Origin: Aliivibrio sp. EL58
GTDB taxonomy: Bacteria > Pseudomonadota > Gammaproteobacteria > Enterobacterales > Vibrionaceae
Direction of reading: 5' to 3'
Length of the DNA stretch: 64,000 nt
Assembly (NCBI RefSeq): GCF_900312675.1
Contig: NZ_OMPC01000001.1
Location: 727,633 to 791,632, forward strand
The notes beneath the pieces are model-generated. The model saw only the letters and a program-made list of their open reading frames with translations. It had not been told where the DNA came from and searched no databases. This document shows, piece after piece, positions 30,037-40,415 of this stretch. Each line of letters opens with the position of its first letter. Positions within the stretch are counted from its first letter, which is position 1. The position numbers were made by a program, and so were the translations under genes.

Positions 30037-30063
30037 CAATAATATTAAATGGAGAATAATAAT

Positions 30064-31362
30064 ATGAATATCAAATTGGATTTGGCAGGTATCGGTGTTG
30101 GTCCGTTTAACTTGAGTGTGGCCTCTCTTTTAGAGCCTAAAAAACAAATTAAAGCGACGTTTTTTGAAAGTAGAGATTCTTTTGCTTGGCATCCTGGTTT
30201 GTTGCTTGATAACACTAACATGCAAACGATGTTTTTAAAGGATTTAGTCAGTGCAGTATGTCCTGAAAGCCCTTATTCATTCTTATCTTACTTGGTGAAA
30301 AATAAAAAGTTTTATCGATTTTTATCCGCAGAGCTTAACTGTATTAGCCGCCATGAGTTTTCTGACTATTTATCTTGGGTTGCTCAACAACTTAGTAATG
30401 TTCAGTTTTCTACTGAAGTTGAACAGATCGAATTTAATGGTGATAGTTTTGAAATTAAAACCAGTAATGGAATATATGAAGCGCAGAATCTCTGTATAGG
30501 AACAGGTAAAGTCCCTTTCATTCCTGAATGTGCATTTCCCCATATCGGCCCAACCGTTTTTCATGCCGCCGAAATGGGATTACGTGATCGTGACTTTACT
30601 GGAAAAAGGGTCATGATTGTTGGTGGTGGACAAAGTGGCGCTGATATTTTCTTAAATGTATTACGTGAAAAATGGGGTAAGGCCGCTTCATTAGATTGGG
30701 TTTCTCGTCGCTCTAATTTCCAACCTCTTGATGAGGCTTCATTTACTAATGAGTTCTTCACTCCTGATTATGTAAATGCATTTGTTCAGCTTAACCCTGA
30801 AGTAAAGCACTCAGAGATCACAGCTCAGAAATTGACATCAGACGGCATTACTCAATTAGCGTTATTGGATATCTATCGAGAGCTATATCATCGTTTTGAT
30901 GTGATGAAAGAAGACAAATGGGTGCGTTTATTACCGCATCGAACGATGGATAAATTAGAACAAACAACATCAGGCTTTTCTTTGGAAGTGCAGAATGCGT
31001 TAAGCCAAAAATCAGAAATGCATCAAGCAGATATTGTGATTTTAGCTACGGGATTTAAGTCTCCTTATCCTGCTTGTTTAAACTCAATTCTTCCTCTATT
31101 GGATTTAGATAAAGAGGGACGTTACCAACTTACGCCTGACTTTGAACTGAAATGGAAAGGCAGCAAGAATAATAAGATATTTGCGGTGAATGCAGGCATG
31201 CATAGTCATGGTATTGCGGAACCTCAACTCAGCTTAATGGCGTGGCGAAGTGCCAGTATTATCAATCGATTATCAGAAAAAGAGATATACGACATTGCTT
31301 CTGATAAAGGGATGATTGATTGGATCTCAGAGTCGGTTGTTGATGAATTAGTAAATGCTTAG
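30064..31362 (+). CDS. iucD: L-lysine N6-monooxygenase IucD
   Basis: This FAD- and NADPH-dependent hydroxylase of 432 residues makes N6-hydroxylysine, the first step of the pathway. The FAD motif GIGVGPFNLS lies at residues 9-18, the NADPH motif VGGGQSGADIF near 183, and ATGFKSPYP in the C-terminal part. I place the start at 30064 (MNIKLDLAGIGVG). It has GGAG about nine bases ahead, and the in-frame ATG five codons earlier contains that ribosome-binding site. E. coli IucD has 425-445 residues. Confidence 0.93.
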   Translation: MNIKLDLAGIGVGPFNLSVASLLEPKKQIKATFFESRDSFAWHPGLLLDNTNMQTMFLKDLVSAVCPESPYSFLSYLVKNKKFYRFLSAELNCISRHEFSDYLSWVAQQLSNVQFSTEVEQIEFNGDSFEIKTSNGIYEAQNLCIGTGKVPFIPECAFPHIGPTVFHAAEMGLRDRDFTGKRVMIVGGGQSGADIFLNVLREKWGKAASLDWVSRRSNFQPLDEASFTNEFFTPDYVNAFVQLNPEVKHSEITAQKLTSDGITQLALLDIYRELYHRFDVMKEDKWVRLLPHRTMDKLEQTTSGFSLEVQNALSQKSEMHQADIVILATGFKSPYPACLNSILPLLDLDKEGRYQLTPDFELKWKGSKNNKIFAVNAGMHSHGIAEPQLSLMAWRSASIINRLSEKEIYDIASDKGMIDWISESVVDELVNA

Positions 31363-31422
31363 TTTTGTTAGCAAACCGACACTTATTTTTTAATTAATAT
31401 TATTTTTTAAGTAATAAATAGT

Positions 31423-31451
31423 TGAATACGGATTTTTATCATTCGTATTCA
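31423..31451 (+). promoter_or_regulatory. Inverted repeat between iucD and iutA
   Basis: TGAATACG and CGTATTCA form an 8-bp perfect stem around 13 bases and are followed by TTTT. The position in the 125-base iucD-iutA gap suggests an attenuator-like hairpin or an operator. The loop TTTTTATCATT resembles half a Fur site. Confidence 0.4.
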
Positions 31452-31487
31452 TTTTAGTGCAACATCAATATAAAAAAGAGAACATAA

Positions 31488-33659
31488 ATGAACGTTAAAA
31501 AAGGGAATTATCCGCTCACCTTAGTCGCTATTGCCGTTGCAACAGCGACTACTTTTGTCTCTGTAGCAGCTCAAGCAGAAGCGTATAAAAATACAGAAGA
31601 AACCATGGTGGTGGTATCAAGTCGTACGCCTAAAGCAATTAGTGAGATCCCAGGAACGGTTTGGTTTGTTGACTCAGAACAAATTGAACAAGAATATCGT
31701 GGTGGTAAAACACTGGGTGAGATTTTAGCAACAACCATTCCATCACTAGATGTGAGTAGTGGTGCAAGAACTAACTACGGTCAAAACTTACGTGGCCGTG
31801 CAATGCTCGTCATGATTGATGGGGTATCGCTTCAATCTTCTCGTCCTATTAGTCGCCAATTAGATGCGATTGACCCATTTAATATTGAACGTATTGAGGT
31901 ACTTTCTGGGGCGACCTCTATTTATGGGGCCGGTGCAACTGGTGGTGTGATAAACATTATAACCAAAAAATCAGACAGTGATGAGTTGCAGTTTGAAAGT
32001 TATGTAAGTGGCACGACTGGCTTTAATGGGGGTGATGACTTTGATTACAAAGTGGCCCAATCTATCTCTGGTGGAACAGAGAATGTCGCAGCGAGAGTAT
32101 CAGCGGTTTATACCGAAACACAAGGTTATTATGATGGTGAAGGCGATATCATTACCCCTGATATATCTCAAGGCTCGCTGCAATACAATAAAACAATAGA
32201 TCTACAAAGTACGGTTGATGTTTCGATTTCTGATACTAAAAATATTAACTTTTTAGCGCAATATTACGATAGTCAACAAGACTCGCCATACGGCCTTTAT
32301 ATTAAAAATTATAAGTTTATTGATGTGCGTAAAGGTTTCGAATCTGATCGTCAACACGGTACAGAACGAATCATGCTAAGTGCGGCTTATAGTGATTCTG
32401 AATTTCTGAGCCATCAATTAGTTGTTGAAGCCTCTTATCGAAAAGAAGATCAAACTTATACACCGTATTACCAAAGTGCTTCACAGCAAACGACTGATGT
32501 CATCTCTTTAAAAACCGCTTTAGCTAAATCGTTTGGTAAAGTGAATTTGGTTTACGGTGTAGACGCTTACATGGATAAGTTCGATAGTAACCAAGCGCTC
32601 TTTGATCCAACGATTGCGAATAACTCAGGTAATCTAGTGAATAAAACTTACGCTGAAGTGGGGCGCTACCCTGGGGTAGAGGTCGGTTCGGTTGCTGGGT
32701 TTATTCAAGCTGATATGAATATTACCGATGATTGGTCAATTCAAGGGGGTTACCGTTACCAATATATGAACAATAAGATCGATGATTTTGTTGATTATAA
32801 AATTCAAAAGAAAATTGCTGCAGGAAATGGCTCTTCTGCTGATGCCGTTCCTGGGGGAGAAACTAATTATTCTGTCGGTTTATTTAATTTAGGGACTATT
32901 TATAAACTCACGTCTGATTCACAAGTATGGGCTAGTTTCTCGCAAGGTTTCGATCTTGCTGATCCTGCGAAATATTATGGGCAAGGAAGTTATTCAGCGG
33001 TTGATGCTAATGGACATTATGCTCTGCAAAACAGCATTAATGTTTCTGATTCTAAAATGTCAGGGATTAAAACTAACAGTTATGAAATTGGCTTTAGAAC
33101 TGAACAAGATGCATTAAGTTTTCAGGCCGCGGCGTATTTCTCACAATCGGATAAGTCGGTTAAATACAATAAGCAGACATTGCTAATTGAAGATGTTGAT
33201 AATGAAAAGCGTGTCTATGGAGCTGAAGCGCTAGTTTCTTATTGGGTAATGGATAATATTCAAGTCGGTGCATCTGGTCATTATGTTGTTTCTGAACTTC
33301 AAACCGATGATAAATGGGATGATTTAAGTGCGGGTGAAGCAAGTACATCAAAAGCGAACTCGTGGGTTGGGTGGTATGAATCAGATCTTGCGCTGAAAGT
33401 ACAAAGCCAGACAATGTTTGATTACAAAGATGCAGACGATAATGAGTTATCTGGTTATACCGTGTTTGATTTAGTCGGTAGTTATGAGTTACCAGTGGGT
33501 AGTTTAGGGTTTGGTATTCAAAACTTGTTTAATAAAGATTACACGACGGCATGGGGCCAACGAGCTCAAATCCTATATTCTAGCCACTATGGTGCAGCGG
33601 CTTATGATTACAAAGGCCGCGGACGAACCTATACGCTAAATTACCAAGTTAAATATTAA
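31488..33659 (+). CDS. iutA: Ferric aerobactin TonB-dependent receptor IutA
   Basis: This outer-membrane gated porin of 723 residues imports ferric aerobactin using TonB energy. The signal peptide is near 1-31 (ending AAQA). The TonB box is EETMVVVSSR (about 37-46). The plug domain has IERIEVLSGATSIYGAGATGGVINIITK. A 22-strand barrel follows and ends in the aromatic-terminal YTLNYQVKY. E. coli IutA has 731 residues. It is the last gene of the aerobactin array. Confidence 0.92.
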   Translation: MNVKKGNYPLTLVAIAVATATTFVSVAAQAEAYKNTEETMVVVSSRTPKAISEIPGTVWFVDSEQIEQEYRGGKTLGEILATTIPSLDVSSGARTNYGQNLRGRAMLVMIDGVSLQSSRPISRQLDAIDPFNIERIEVLSGATSIYGAGATGGVINIITKKSDSDELQFESYVSGTTGFNGGDDFDYKVAQSISGGTENVAARVSAVYTETQGYYDGEGDIITPDISQGSLQYNKTIDLQSTVDVSISDTKNINFLAQYYDSQQDSPYGLYIKNYKFIDVRKGFESDRQHGTERIMLSAAYSDSEFLSHQLVVEASYRKEDQTYTPYYQSASQQTTDVISLKTALAKSFGKVNLVYGVDAYMDKFDSNQALFDPTIANNSGNLVNKTYAEVGRYPGVEVGSVAGFIQADMNITDDWSIQGGYRYQYMNNKIDDFVDYKIQKKIAAGNGSSADAVPGGETNYSVGLFNLGTIYKLTSDSQVWASFSQGFDLADPAKYYGQGSYSAVDANGHYALQNSINVSDSKMSGIKTNSYEIGFRTEQDALSFQAAAYFSQSDKSVKYNKQTLLIEDVDNEKRVYGAEALVSYWVMDNIQVGASGHYVVSELQTDDKWDDLSAGEASTSKANSWVGWYESDLALKVQSQTMFDYKDADDNELSGYTVFDLVGSYELPVGSLGFGIQNLFNKDYTTAWGQRAQILYSSHYGAAAYDYKGRGRTYTLNYQVKY

Positions 33660-33693
33660 TATTTAGTTACTTCTACATTTTGTACCACAATTA

Positions 33694-33728
33694 AATAAGA
33701 CTATTTCGTAAGAGGTAGTCTTATTTTT
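33694..33728 (+). terminator. Terminator after iutA
   Basis: TAAGACTA and TAGTCTTA pair around 12 bases, followed by a T-run. It ends the aerobactin array. Confidence 0.82.
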
Positions 33729-33851
33729 CATTAATACTGCGGAATGCGTCCATACATTTATAATAAAATTAGGTATGATTAAAAAACAAACGTTTATTTG
33801 TAAGATGCGGATATATTAAGATAATTATCAATTATACAAGGAAGAAAAATA

Positions 33852-34775
33852 ATGGCATATGATACGTTAATAACAATTGGAGTACTGGTATTCCTTGTAC
33901 TCATATTAATTGCCCTTGGTGTTAAAACGGTACCTCAAGGCCACAATTGGACTGTCGAACGATTTGGTCGATATACACAGACGTTACAACCAGGTTTGAA
34001 TTTGATCATTCCATTTATTGATACGATTGGTCACAAAATAAATATGATGGAGCAGGTATTAGATATTCCTGCACAGGAAGTGATTTCAAAAGATAATGCC
34101 AATGTAACCATTGATGCCGTGTGTTTTGTGCAAGTGGTTGATGCTGCAAAAGCGGCTTATGAAGTGAGCGATCTTCAGCATGCCATTCGTAATTTAACAT
34201 TAACGAATATGCGTACAGTGTTAGGTTCTATGGAGCTTGATGAAATGCTGAGTCAACGTGACATGATTAACGTGAAGCTTTTAGCTATTGTTGATGCAGC
34301 AACCAATCCATGGGGCGTCAAAATTACACGTATTGAAATTAAAGATGTGCAACCACCTGCAGATCTAACGGCAGCGATGAATGCACAAATGAAGGCTGAG
34401 CGTCATAAACGTGCCGATGTACTAGAAGCTGAAGGTAAACGTCAGGCTGAAATACTAAAAGCAGAAGGTCATAAACAAGGCGAGATCCTAAAAGCAGAAG
34501 GTGATAAACAAGCTGCAATTCTTCAAGCCGAAGCCCGTGAACGTGCAGCCGAAGCCGAAGCAAATGCAACAAGAATGGTATCAGAAGCGATTTCTCAAGG
34601 TGATATGCAAGCCGTGAATTACTTTATTGCGCAAGGCTATACTGAAGCACTAAAATCCATAGGACAGGCAGAAAACAGCAAGATCATTATGCTGCCTTTA
34701 GAAGCATCGGGCTTAATGGGATCAGTTGCGGGTATTGCTGAAATGTTTAAGGTAGACAAAGAGGGTTCTAAATAG
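33852..34775 (+). CDS. qmcA: SPFH-domain membrane protein QmcA
   Basis: This stomatin/prohibitin-family protein of 307 residues has one N-terminal membrane helix (about 6-25) and an SPFH domain ([24 protein letters not shown]...). A long charged coiled coil contains a tandem repeat of the form (K)AEG-KQ-EIL at about 195-225. E. coli QmcA (YbbK) has 305 residues and is linked to FtsH and membrane-microdomain function. It sits directly before its usual NfeD partner. Confidence 0.9.
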   Translation: MAYDTLITIGVLVFLVLILIALGVKTVPQGHNWTVERFGRYTQTLQPGLNLIIPFIDTIGHKINMMEQVLDIPAQEVISKDNANVTIDAVCFVQVVDAAKAAYEVSDLQHAIRNLTLTNMRTVLGSMELDEMLSQRDMINVKLLAIVDAATNPWGVKITRIEIKDVQPPADLTAAMNAQMKAERHKRADVLEAEGKRQAEILKAEGHKQGEILKAEGDKQAAILQAEARERAAEAEANATRMVSEAISQGDMQAVNYFIAQGYTEALKSIGQAENSKIIMLPLEASGLMGSVAGIAEMFKVDKEGSK

Positions 34776-34784
34776 GAGTTCATA

Positions 34785-35237
34785 ATGGAATTTTTTGAGC
34801 AAATGAATCACTGGCACTGGTTAACGCTTGGGTTATTGCTACTTGCAGGTGAATTATTAGGAACGGCAGGTTACTTTTTATGGATAGGGCTATCTGCTGT
34901 TACCGTTGGTGTATTGTATGCCGTTATCCCACTTAGCTGGCAATTACAATGGGTAAGCTTTGCTGTTTTCTCTCTTTTTGCAACGTGGCTGTGGTGGAGA
35001 TATCAGCACAAAAAAGACGGTTCATCGGATGCTAAACGAGCTTTGAATCAAAAAGATAAGCAACTAATTGGACAAACTTCTCGTTTGGAAGAAGACGTTA
35101 TTGCGGGTTCTTGCAGAATTGTCCTAGGAGATACCACATGGTCCGCAAAAAGTTTTCAAGATATCCCAAAGGGTACGCTAGTTCATGTTGTGTCTGTTGA
35201 CGGTATTATTTTGACCATTGAGCCAGTTAAGAAATAA
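34785..35237 (+). CDS. ybbJ: NfeD-family membrane protein (YbbJ)
   Basis: This short NfeD-like protein of 150 residues has two or three N-terminal membrane helices (about 12-70). A C-terminal OB-fold domain reads IGQTSRLEEDVIAGSCRIVLGDTTWSAKS. It pairs with the preceding QmcA, as in E. coli qmcA-ybbJ, and probably modulates the SPFH oligomer. The ribosome-binding site AGGAG lies ahead, nine bases after qmcA. Confidence 0.88.
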   Translation: MEFFEQMNHWHWLTLGLLLLAGELLGTAGYFLWIGLSAVTVGVLYAVIPLSWQLQWVSFAVFSLFATWLWWRYQHKKDGSSDAKRALNQKDKQLIGQTSRLEEDVIAGSCRIVLGDTTWSAKSFQDIPKGTLVHVVSVDGIILTIEPVKK

Positions 35238-35257
35238 GTTAACATTGCTTTAAATTA

Positions 35258-35305
35258 AAATGAGCAATTTATTAGCGCAATGCGTTCGTGAATTGCTCAT
35301 TTTTT
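35258..35305 (+). terminator. Terminator after ybbJ
   Basis: AAATGAGCAATT pairs with AATTGCTCATTT across a 21-base loop and is followed by a T-run. Confidence 0.85.
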
Positions 35306-35412
35306 ACATCTGTTATTTGAGTTCTTGTGATTTACCTTTTTTATTAACCTTTTATGGTTGTTTTTAACGTATCGTGTGTTATAAATTGGTGTGGTTTTTG
35401 TAGCTTTTTATT

Positions 35413-35439
35413 TCATGTTTTTTGAGGTTTGGCCGATAT
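35413..35439 (+). promoter_or_regulatory. Sigma-28 (FliA)-like promoter of the first chemoreceptor
   Basis: TCATGTTT, 11 bases, then GCCGATAT: six of eight bases match the -35 consensus TAAAGTTT and seven of eight the -10 consensus GCCGATAA. The element ends 82 bases before the ATG, the same distance as in the second chemoreceptor gene. Confidence 0.6.
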
Positions 35440-35521
35440 AGGCTCAAAGCGTTAAAAATGATTTCTATTATCGTAAATACTCATGGAGCGAGTTATTAAT
35501 AATTAGTTGAAGGTGTAAAAC

Positions 35522-37147
35522 ATGAGTTACAAAAATTTAGCAGTAAGAAAGAAAATTGCCGTTGTTTTTTCAGGCATTGGATTAGTGATGATCGCATTTG
35601 GCTTTTTCTTATTACAAGAATTAAACAAGGTAGAGGCAGAGGTGATTAACTTTACTGACTCTACTGTACCAAGCGTGTTATCTGTGGAAGACATATATTT
35701 TGAAATGAATGCGTATCGTCGAAATCAATATGCAGCTTTGACATATCAAGAAAAGGATTTACCTGGCTTAGTGTCGATTTTGTCTTCACAAAAAAACGAT
35801 ATCAAAGTTGATCTTGCAAAATATGAAGCGACAGTGGCAAGTGCTGATGAGCGTCGTGTATTTGATCGTGTTAATAATGGTTGGCAAGAATATTTACGTC
35901 TTTTAAATGGTTTTACTCAAAAGATCAGTAATGGCGAAAAAACGTCAGCTCAAGCTGAATTACTTGATTCATTCCGTCAATTTGAAGAAGTTGGTGCAGC
36001 AATGGATGCGTTAGTTGAGGCTAACCTTGGGTTTGTAGCAAACAACCGTACTTCAATTATGAGCAGTGTTAATAACGTAACAATGGCAACCAAAGTGTCA
36101 TTTACTGCTTTAATTGCGTTCATGATTTTTATTACTTTCTTCTTAGCACGCCAAATCTGTCGCCCATTAAATTTAGTGGTAGAGCAGTCTAAAGCGATTG
36201 CGGCGGGTGATTTAACTTTCCGCCTTCAACGTGAAGAGATTGGTAATGATGAGCTAGGTGAACTGGCTGATACCAATATTGAAATGCAAAATCAATTACG
36301 TGAGCTTATTGAAGATACTATCTCTGCGGTAACGCAACTTTCTGCAGCAGTAGAAGAAATGAGTGCGATTTCAGAACAATCTGCGCGTGGTATGCAACAG
36401 CAGCAATCTGACATTACAACGGTAGCCGCTGCAATGGAAGAAATGAAAGCAACGGTAGCAGAAGTAGCAAATAATACTGAGATGGCCTCTGCATCGGCTT
36501 TAGAAGCGTCAGAAGAAGCAAAACAAGGTAACCAAGACGTCCAGTCGAATATTGAACAAATTCAGGTTGTGTCTCGTGATATCGAACAAGCAGGTGAATT
36601 GGTTGAAGAGCTAGAACGTGAATCAAATAACATCAGCGTTGTGGTTGAAGTTATTCGTGGTATTGCTGATCAAACAAACTTATTAGCACTGAATGCAGCA
36701 ATTGAAGCGGCGCGTGCTGGTGAGCAAGGTCGTGGTTTTGCGGTAGTTGCTGATGAAGTTCGCTCTCTTGCAGGTCGTACTCAATCATCAACAACAGAAA
36801 TTGTTGAGATCATTGAGAAACTTCAAGCAAGTGCGACACATGCAAAAGCAGCAACCGATCAAAGTTGTTCTAAGATCCGTATTTGTGTAGAGCAAAGCGT
36901 TCAAACGGGTAATTCAATCCAAATGATTGAAGAAACCATGATGAAAGTAACAGATACGAGTATTCAAATTGCGAGTGCATGTAGCCAACAAGATTCAGTA
37001 ACAGAAGAGCTTGGTCGTAACATTCAAAGCATGAGTTTATCAGCAAGTGAAGTGGCATTAGGGGCTGATCAAACAGCACAATCGAGTGTTGAATTAGCAC
37101 AATTAGCAACGACACTACAAACTTCTTTATCACGCTTTAAAGTGTAA
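35522..37147 (+). CDS. Methyl-accepting chemotaxis protein (copy 1)
   Basis: This chemoreceptor of 541 residues has an N-terminal helix (about 11-30), a periplasmic four-helix-bundle sensor (about 31-188) and a second helix (about 189-210). A HAMP domain ([22 protein letters not shown]) and a long signalling coiled coil follow. The hairpin tip reads [33 protein letters not shown]. It controls CheA and so flagellar rotation; the ligand is unknown. Copy 2 at 37683-39314 is nearly identical from the second helix onward and diverged in the sensor. Confidence 0.93.
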   Translation: MSYKNLAVRKKIAVVFSGIGLVMIAFGFFLLQELNKVEAEVINFTDSTVPSVLSVEDIYFEMNAYRRNQYAALTYQEKDLPGLVSILSSQKNDIKVDLAKYEATVASADERRVFDRVNNGWQEYLRLLNGFTQKISNGEKTSAQAELLDSFRQFEEVGAAMDALVEANLGFVANNRTSIMSSVNNVTMATKVSFTALIAFMIFITFFLARQICRPLNLVVEQSKAIAAGDLTFRLQREEIGNDELGELADTNIEMQNQLRELIEDTISAVTQLSAAVEEMSAISEQSARGMQQQQSDITTVAAAMEEMKATVAEVANNTEMASASALEASEEAKQGNQDVQSNIEQIQVVSRDIEQAGELVEELERESNNISVVVEVIRGIADQTNLLALNAAIEAARAGEQGRGFAVVADEVRSLAGRTQSSTTEIVEIIEKLQASATHAKAATDQSCSKIRICVEQSVQTGNSIQMIEETMMKVTDTSIQIASACSQQDSVTEELGRNIQSMSLSASEVALGADQTAQSSVELAQLATTLQTSLSRFKV

Positions 37148-37182
37148 TAAAAACGACGTTAAACCAGTATTGGTATAAATAG

Positions 37183-37211
37183 AAAAGGAGATCACTAGAT
37201 CTCCTTTTTTT
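37183..37211 (+). terminator. Terminator after chemoreceptor 1
   Basis: AGGAGATC, four bases, GATCTCCT and then a T-run. The same stem sequence recurs after chemoreceptor 2. Confidence 0.9.
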
Positions 37212-37573
37212 ATGTTGAAAGTAATCTTTTTTAGAATGAATGTCGCATTTAAATTTTAGCTGTAATGGAATATTGAATATATTAATGACTAAAACATCAC
37301 TATTTTAAGAAAAAGGTAAAATTTATTTTACTGAATTATTGGTTTATTAATGAACTATTGGCGGTGTTATTTTGACTATTGAGCTAACTAGAAAGTAAAT
37401 AGTCATGCTTTTCAAAGTAAAACGACCAATTAATTAACCTAATAAATTACTGGGCACTCATTTTGTCACATCTCTAATTTAGCAATGGTTTGCTTTCTTT
37501 TTTTTATTACAAATCATTGTTATTATTTACATTTTTTGAATTATAAAAGTGTGTGACTTTTATCTGTTTTTAT
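37212..37573. other. A/T-rich spacer between the two chemoreceptors
   Basis: About 360 bases with no ORF I trust. It is strongly A/T-rich. A short piece just before the terminator (ATTGGTATAAATA, near 37170) resembles the end of the palindromic element at 16047-16209. Otherwise I see nothing in it. Confidence 0.4.
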
Positions 37574-37600
37574 TTTATTTTCTCGTCAATCTGCCGTTAT
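37574..37600 (+). promoter_or_regulatory. Sigma-28-like promoter of the second chemoreceptor
   Basis: TTTATTTT, 11 bases, then GCCGTTAT. The -10 element fits sigma-28 moderately and the -35 is weak. It ends 82 bases before the ATG, matching the spacing upstream of copy 1, which raises confidence. Confidence 0.5.
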
Positions 37601-37682
37601 AAGGTAAAAGAGTTAAGCAATTTTCTCTATAAAATAACACTCATGGATGAGTTATGAAGAACTATCTAAAGGTTGTCAAAAC

Positions 37683-39314
37683 ATGAGTTATAAAAATTTA
37701 GCAGTACGTAATAAGATTGCCGTTGTATTTTCGGCGATCAGTTTAGTGATGATAGCGTTTGCTGTTTTCCTATTACAAGAATTAAATAAAGTGGAATCAG
37801 AGGTTATTAACTTTACTGATTCGACAATACCAAGTGTAATCTCGGTTGAAAATTTATATTTTGAAATGTCAGTGCTACGTCGTAGTCAATACGCATCGCT
37901 AACGTATCCTGAATATAATGAAAGTTTAAAAGCATTATTTGGCCGTCAAGAAAAGACGAAGCAAGAAATTCAAATTATGCTTGATCGTTATGATGCGACA
38001 GTAGGTAGCGACGATGAGCGTCGAGTTTTTGATAATGTATTGAACTCTTGGAAGAGCTATTCAAATATTCTTTCAGGCTTTAATCAATCAGTAAAAGATC
38101 GAGATTTACGTAAAGCTCAACAAGTTTTATCGGGGTCATTAGATGCTTTTAATACTGTTGGTTCAGCAATGGATGCATTGATTGATATTAATCTAGGTTT
38201 TGTTGCTAATAACCGCACTAGAATTATGGGGAGTGTTGATAATGTAACAACAGCGACTCAAGTGTCGTTTACTGCATTAATTGCATTTATGATCTTTATT
38301 ACGTTCTTCTTAGCTCGCCAAATTTGTCGCCCATTAAATTTAGTTGTAGAACAGTCTAAAGCGATTGCTGCTGGTGATTTAACATTCCGTCTTGAACGTA
38401 ATGAAATTGGTAACGATGAGCTAGGTGAACTGGCTGATACTAATATTGAGATGCAAAATCAACTGCGCATTTTGATTGAAGATACGATTTCAGCGGTAAC
38501 GCAACTTTCTGCAGCAGTAGAAGAAATGAGTGCAATCTCAGAACAATCAGCTCGCGGTATGCAACAACAACAATCTGACATTACAACGGTAGCCGCTGCA
38601 ATGGAAGAAATGAAAGCAACCGTAGCAGAAGTAGCAAATAACACTGAAACAGCGTCTACATCAGCTCTAGAAGCATCTGAAGAGGCTAAACAAGGCAACC
38701 AAGATGTTCAGTCGAATATTGAACAAATTCAAGTTGTGTCTCGTGATATTGAACAAGCAGGTGAGTTGGTTGAAGAGCTAGAGCGTGAATCAAACAACAT
38801 CAGCGTTGTGGTTGAAGTGATTCGCGGTATTGCTGATCAAACAAACTTATTAGCACTGAATGCAGCAATTGAAGCGGCGCGTGCTGGTGAGCAAGGTCGT
38901 GGTTTTGCGGTAGTTGCGGATGAAGTTCGTTCTCTTGCGGGTCGTACTCAATCATCAACTAGCGAAATCGTTGAGATCATTGAAAAACTACAAGCAAGTG
39001 CAGCACATGCTAAAAATGCAACAGATCAAAGTTGTTCTAAGATCCGTGTTTGTGTAGAGCAAAGTGTTCAAACGGGTCAATCAATCCAAATGATTGAAGA
39101 AACCATGATGAAGGTGGCGGATACTGGTATTCAAATCGCGAGTGCGTGTAGCCAGCAAGATTCAGTAACAGAAGAACTTGGTCGCAACATTCAAAGCATG
39201 AGCTTATCAGCAAGTGAAGTCGCATTAGGTGCAGAGCAAACTGCACAATCAAGTGTTGAGCTAGCGCAGTTAGCAACCACACTGCAAATGTCTCTATCTC
39301 GCTTTAAAGTGTAA
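37683..39314 (+). CDS. Methyl-accepting chemotaxis protein (copy 2)
   Basis: This chemoreceptor of 543 residues has the same order of parts as copy 1. The first 55 or so residues and everything after about residue 185 are almost identical to it. The periplasmic sensor between them (about 60-185) differs clearly, so the two probably sense different ligands. The start at 37683 ([15 protein letters not shown]) aligns exactly with copy 1; the frame opens 12 codons earlier but those residues have no counterpart. Confidence 0.93.
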   Translation: MSYKNLAVRNKIAVVFSAISLVMIAFAVFLLQELNKVESEVINFTDSTIPSVISVENLYFEMSVLRRSQYASLTYPEYNESLKALFGRQEKTKQEIQIMLDRYDATVGSDDERRVFDNVLNSWKSYSNILSGFNQSVKDRDLRKAQQVLSGSLDAFNTVGSAMDALIDINLGFVANNRTRIMGSVDNVTTATQVSFTALIAFMIFITFFLARQICRPLNLVVEQSKAIAAGDLTFRLERNEIGNDELGELADTNIEMQNQLRILIEDTISAVTQLSAAVEEMSAISEQSARGMQQQQSDITTVAAAMEEMKATVAEVANNTETASTSALEASEEAKQGNQDVQSNIEQIQVVSRDIEQAGELVEELERESNNISVVVEVIRGIADQTNLLALNAAIEAARAGEQGRGFAVVADEVRSLAGRTQSSTSEIVEIIEKLQASAAHAKNATDQSCSKIRVCVEQSVQTGQSIQMIEETMMKVADTGIQIASACSQQDSVTEELGRNIQSMSLSASEVALGAEQTAQSSVELAQLATTLQMSLSRFKV

Positions 39315-39353
39315 GCTGATTTAGCGTTTATCGTTGAAATCAAAAACTAAAAT

Positions 39354-39384
39354 AAAAAAGGAGATCGTATGATCTCCTTTTTTG
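39354..39384 (+). terminator. Terminator after chemoreceptor 2
   Basis: GGAGATC, GTAT, GATCTCC followed by six T. Its stem is the same as the one after copy 1. Confidence 0.9.
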
Positions 39385-39408
39385 TATCTTATCTATATTA
39401 AATTGGTA

Positions 39409-40287
39409 TTAGCTTTTTGCTTTAACCGCTTTGATTAGCACAGACGTATCCATTCGACCTAAACCTTGTTCTTGCAGGTTTTTGTATTCCTGATCTACTT
39501 CTTCTGTGAGTGGCAGTTTAATCCCATGAGCTTTTGCTTCATCTAGACAAATGCCAAGATCTTTTCTCATCCAATCAATGGCAAAACCGAAATCGAATTT
39601 ATCTTGTGCCATGGTGCTTGCACGGTTTTCCATCTGCCATGAACCCGCCGCGCCGTGTTTTAGCGTATCAACCACAAGATCGATATCTAGGTTGGCTTTT
39701 TCAGCAAGAATAAGCGCTTCACTTAGGCCTTTTAATACACCAGCGATACAGATTTGGTTTGCCATTTTACAGCGTTGGCCTTGGCCATTTTCACCAAGAA
39801 GAGTAATCGCTTTAGCAAAGCTTTGAATCACAGGTTTTGCTGTATTGAATGCTGCTTCATTACCGCCACACATCACGGTTAATACACCGTTTTCAGCACC
39901 GGCTTGACCACCAGAGACCGGCGCATCAATAAATTGATTACCTTGTGCTTCAGACGCTTTTGCAAGTTCAACCGCTAAGGTAGCTGATGTGGTGGTGTTA
40001 TCGACTAAAATAGCACCAGGTTTTAAACCTGCAAGAACACCATCTTCACCATAAATAACACTACGAACATCGTCATCATTACCAACACAAACAAAAACGA
40101 TGTCTGAGCCTTCTGATGCTTCACGAGGAGTAGCGGCGGATTGACCTTGGCATTCCGCAGCCCATTGTTTTGCTTTTTCTTCTGTGCGGTTATATACCGT
40201 AGTTGAAAAGCCTGCATTTTTTAAATGGCGGGCCATTGGGTAGCCCATTACGCCCAAACCAATGAAGCTAACGTTAGTGATTTCCAT
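39409..40287 (-). CDS. NAD(P)-dependent beta-hydroxyacid dehydrogenase
   Basis: This 292-residue member of the 3-hydroxyisobutyrate / tartronate-semialdehyde reductase family oxidises or reduces a short beta-hydroxyacid. The cofactor motif is FIGLGVMGYPMARHL (8-22). The substrate loop is DAPVSGGQAG (121-130). The catalytic lysine is Lys174 in GQGQRCKMANQ. Which acid it acts on cannot be read from the sequence, and no pathway genes lie beside it. It stands alone and converges on the chemoreceptor pair. Confidence 0.87.
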   Translation of the reverse strand: MEITNVSFIGLGVMGYPMARHLKNAGFSTTVYNRTEEKAKQWAAECQGQSAATPREASEGSDIVFVCVGNDDDVRSVIYGEDGVLAGLKPGAILVDNTTTSATLAVELAKASEAQGNQFIDAPVSGGQAGAENGVLTVMCGGNEAAFNTAKPVIQSFAKAITLLGENGQGQRCKMANQICIAGVLKGLSEALILAEKANLDIDLVVDTLKHGAAGSWQMENRASTMAQDKFDFGFAIDWMRKDLGICLDEAKAHGIKLPLTEEVDQEYKNLQEQGLGRMDTSVLIKAVKAKS

Positions 40288-40415
40288 GTCATTCCTTATT
40301 ATGTGCTGTTGTTATTAGCGATTAAAACACAGCTCGTAACAATTTGACATAGGTCAATATTGAGATTATTTGTAATATTGTTATGAAACTAATTCATGAT
40401 CAGTTGTATCTGTTA

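Noticed and set aside
31421-31460. Full Fur box in front of iutA
   Set aside because: Only a half-site (TTATCATT) fits. The stronger signal here is the inverted repeat, so I list that instead.
34420-34560. DNA-level tandem repeat in qmcA
   Set aside because: The repeat of AEG-KQ-EIL units is a normal coiled-coil feature of SPFH proteins, not a separate element.
37647-37682. Earlier start for chemoreceptor 2
   Set aside because: The 12 extra residues have no match in copy 1, while MSYKNLAVR aligns exactly in both.
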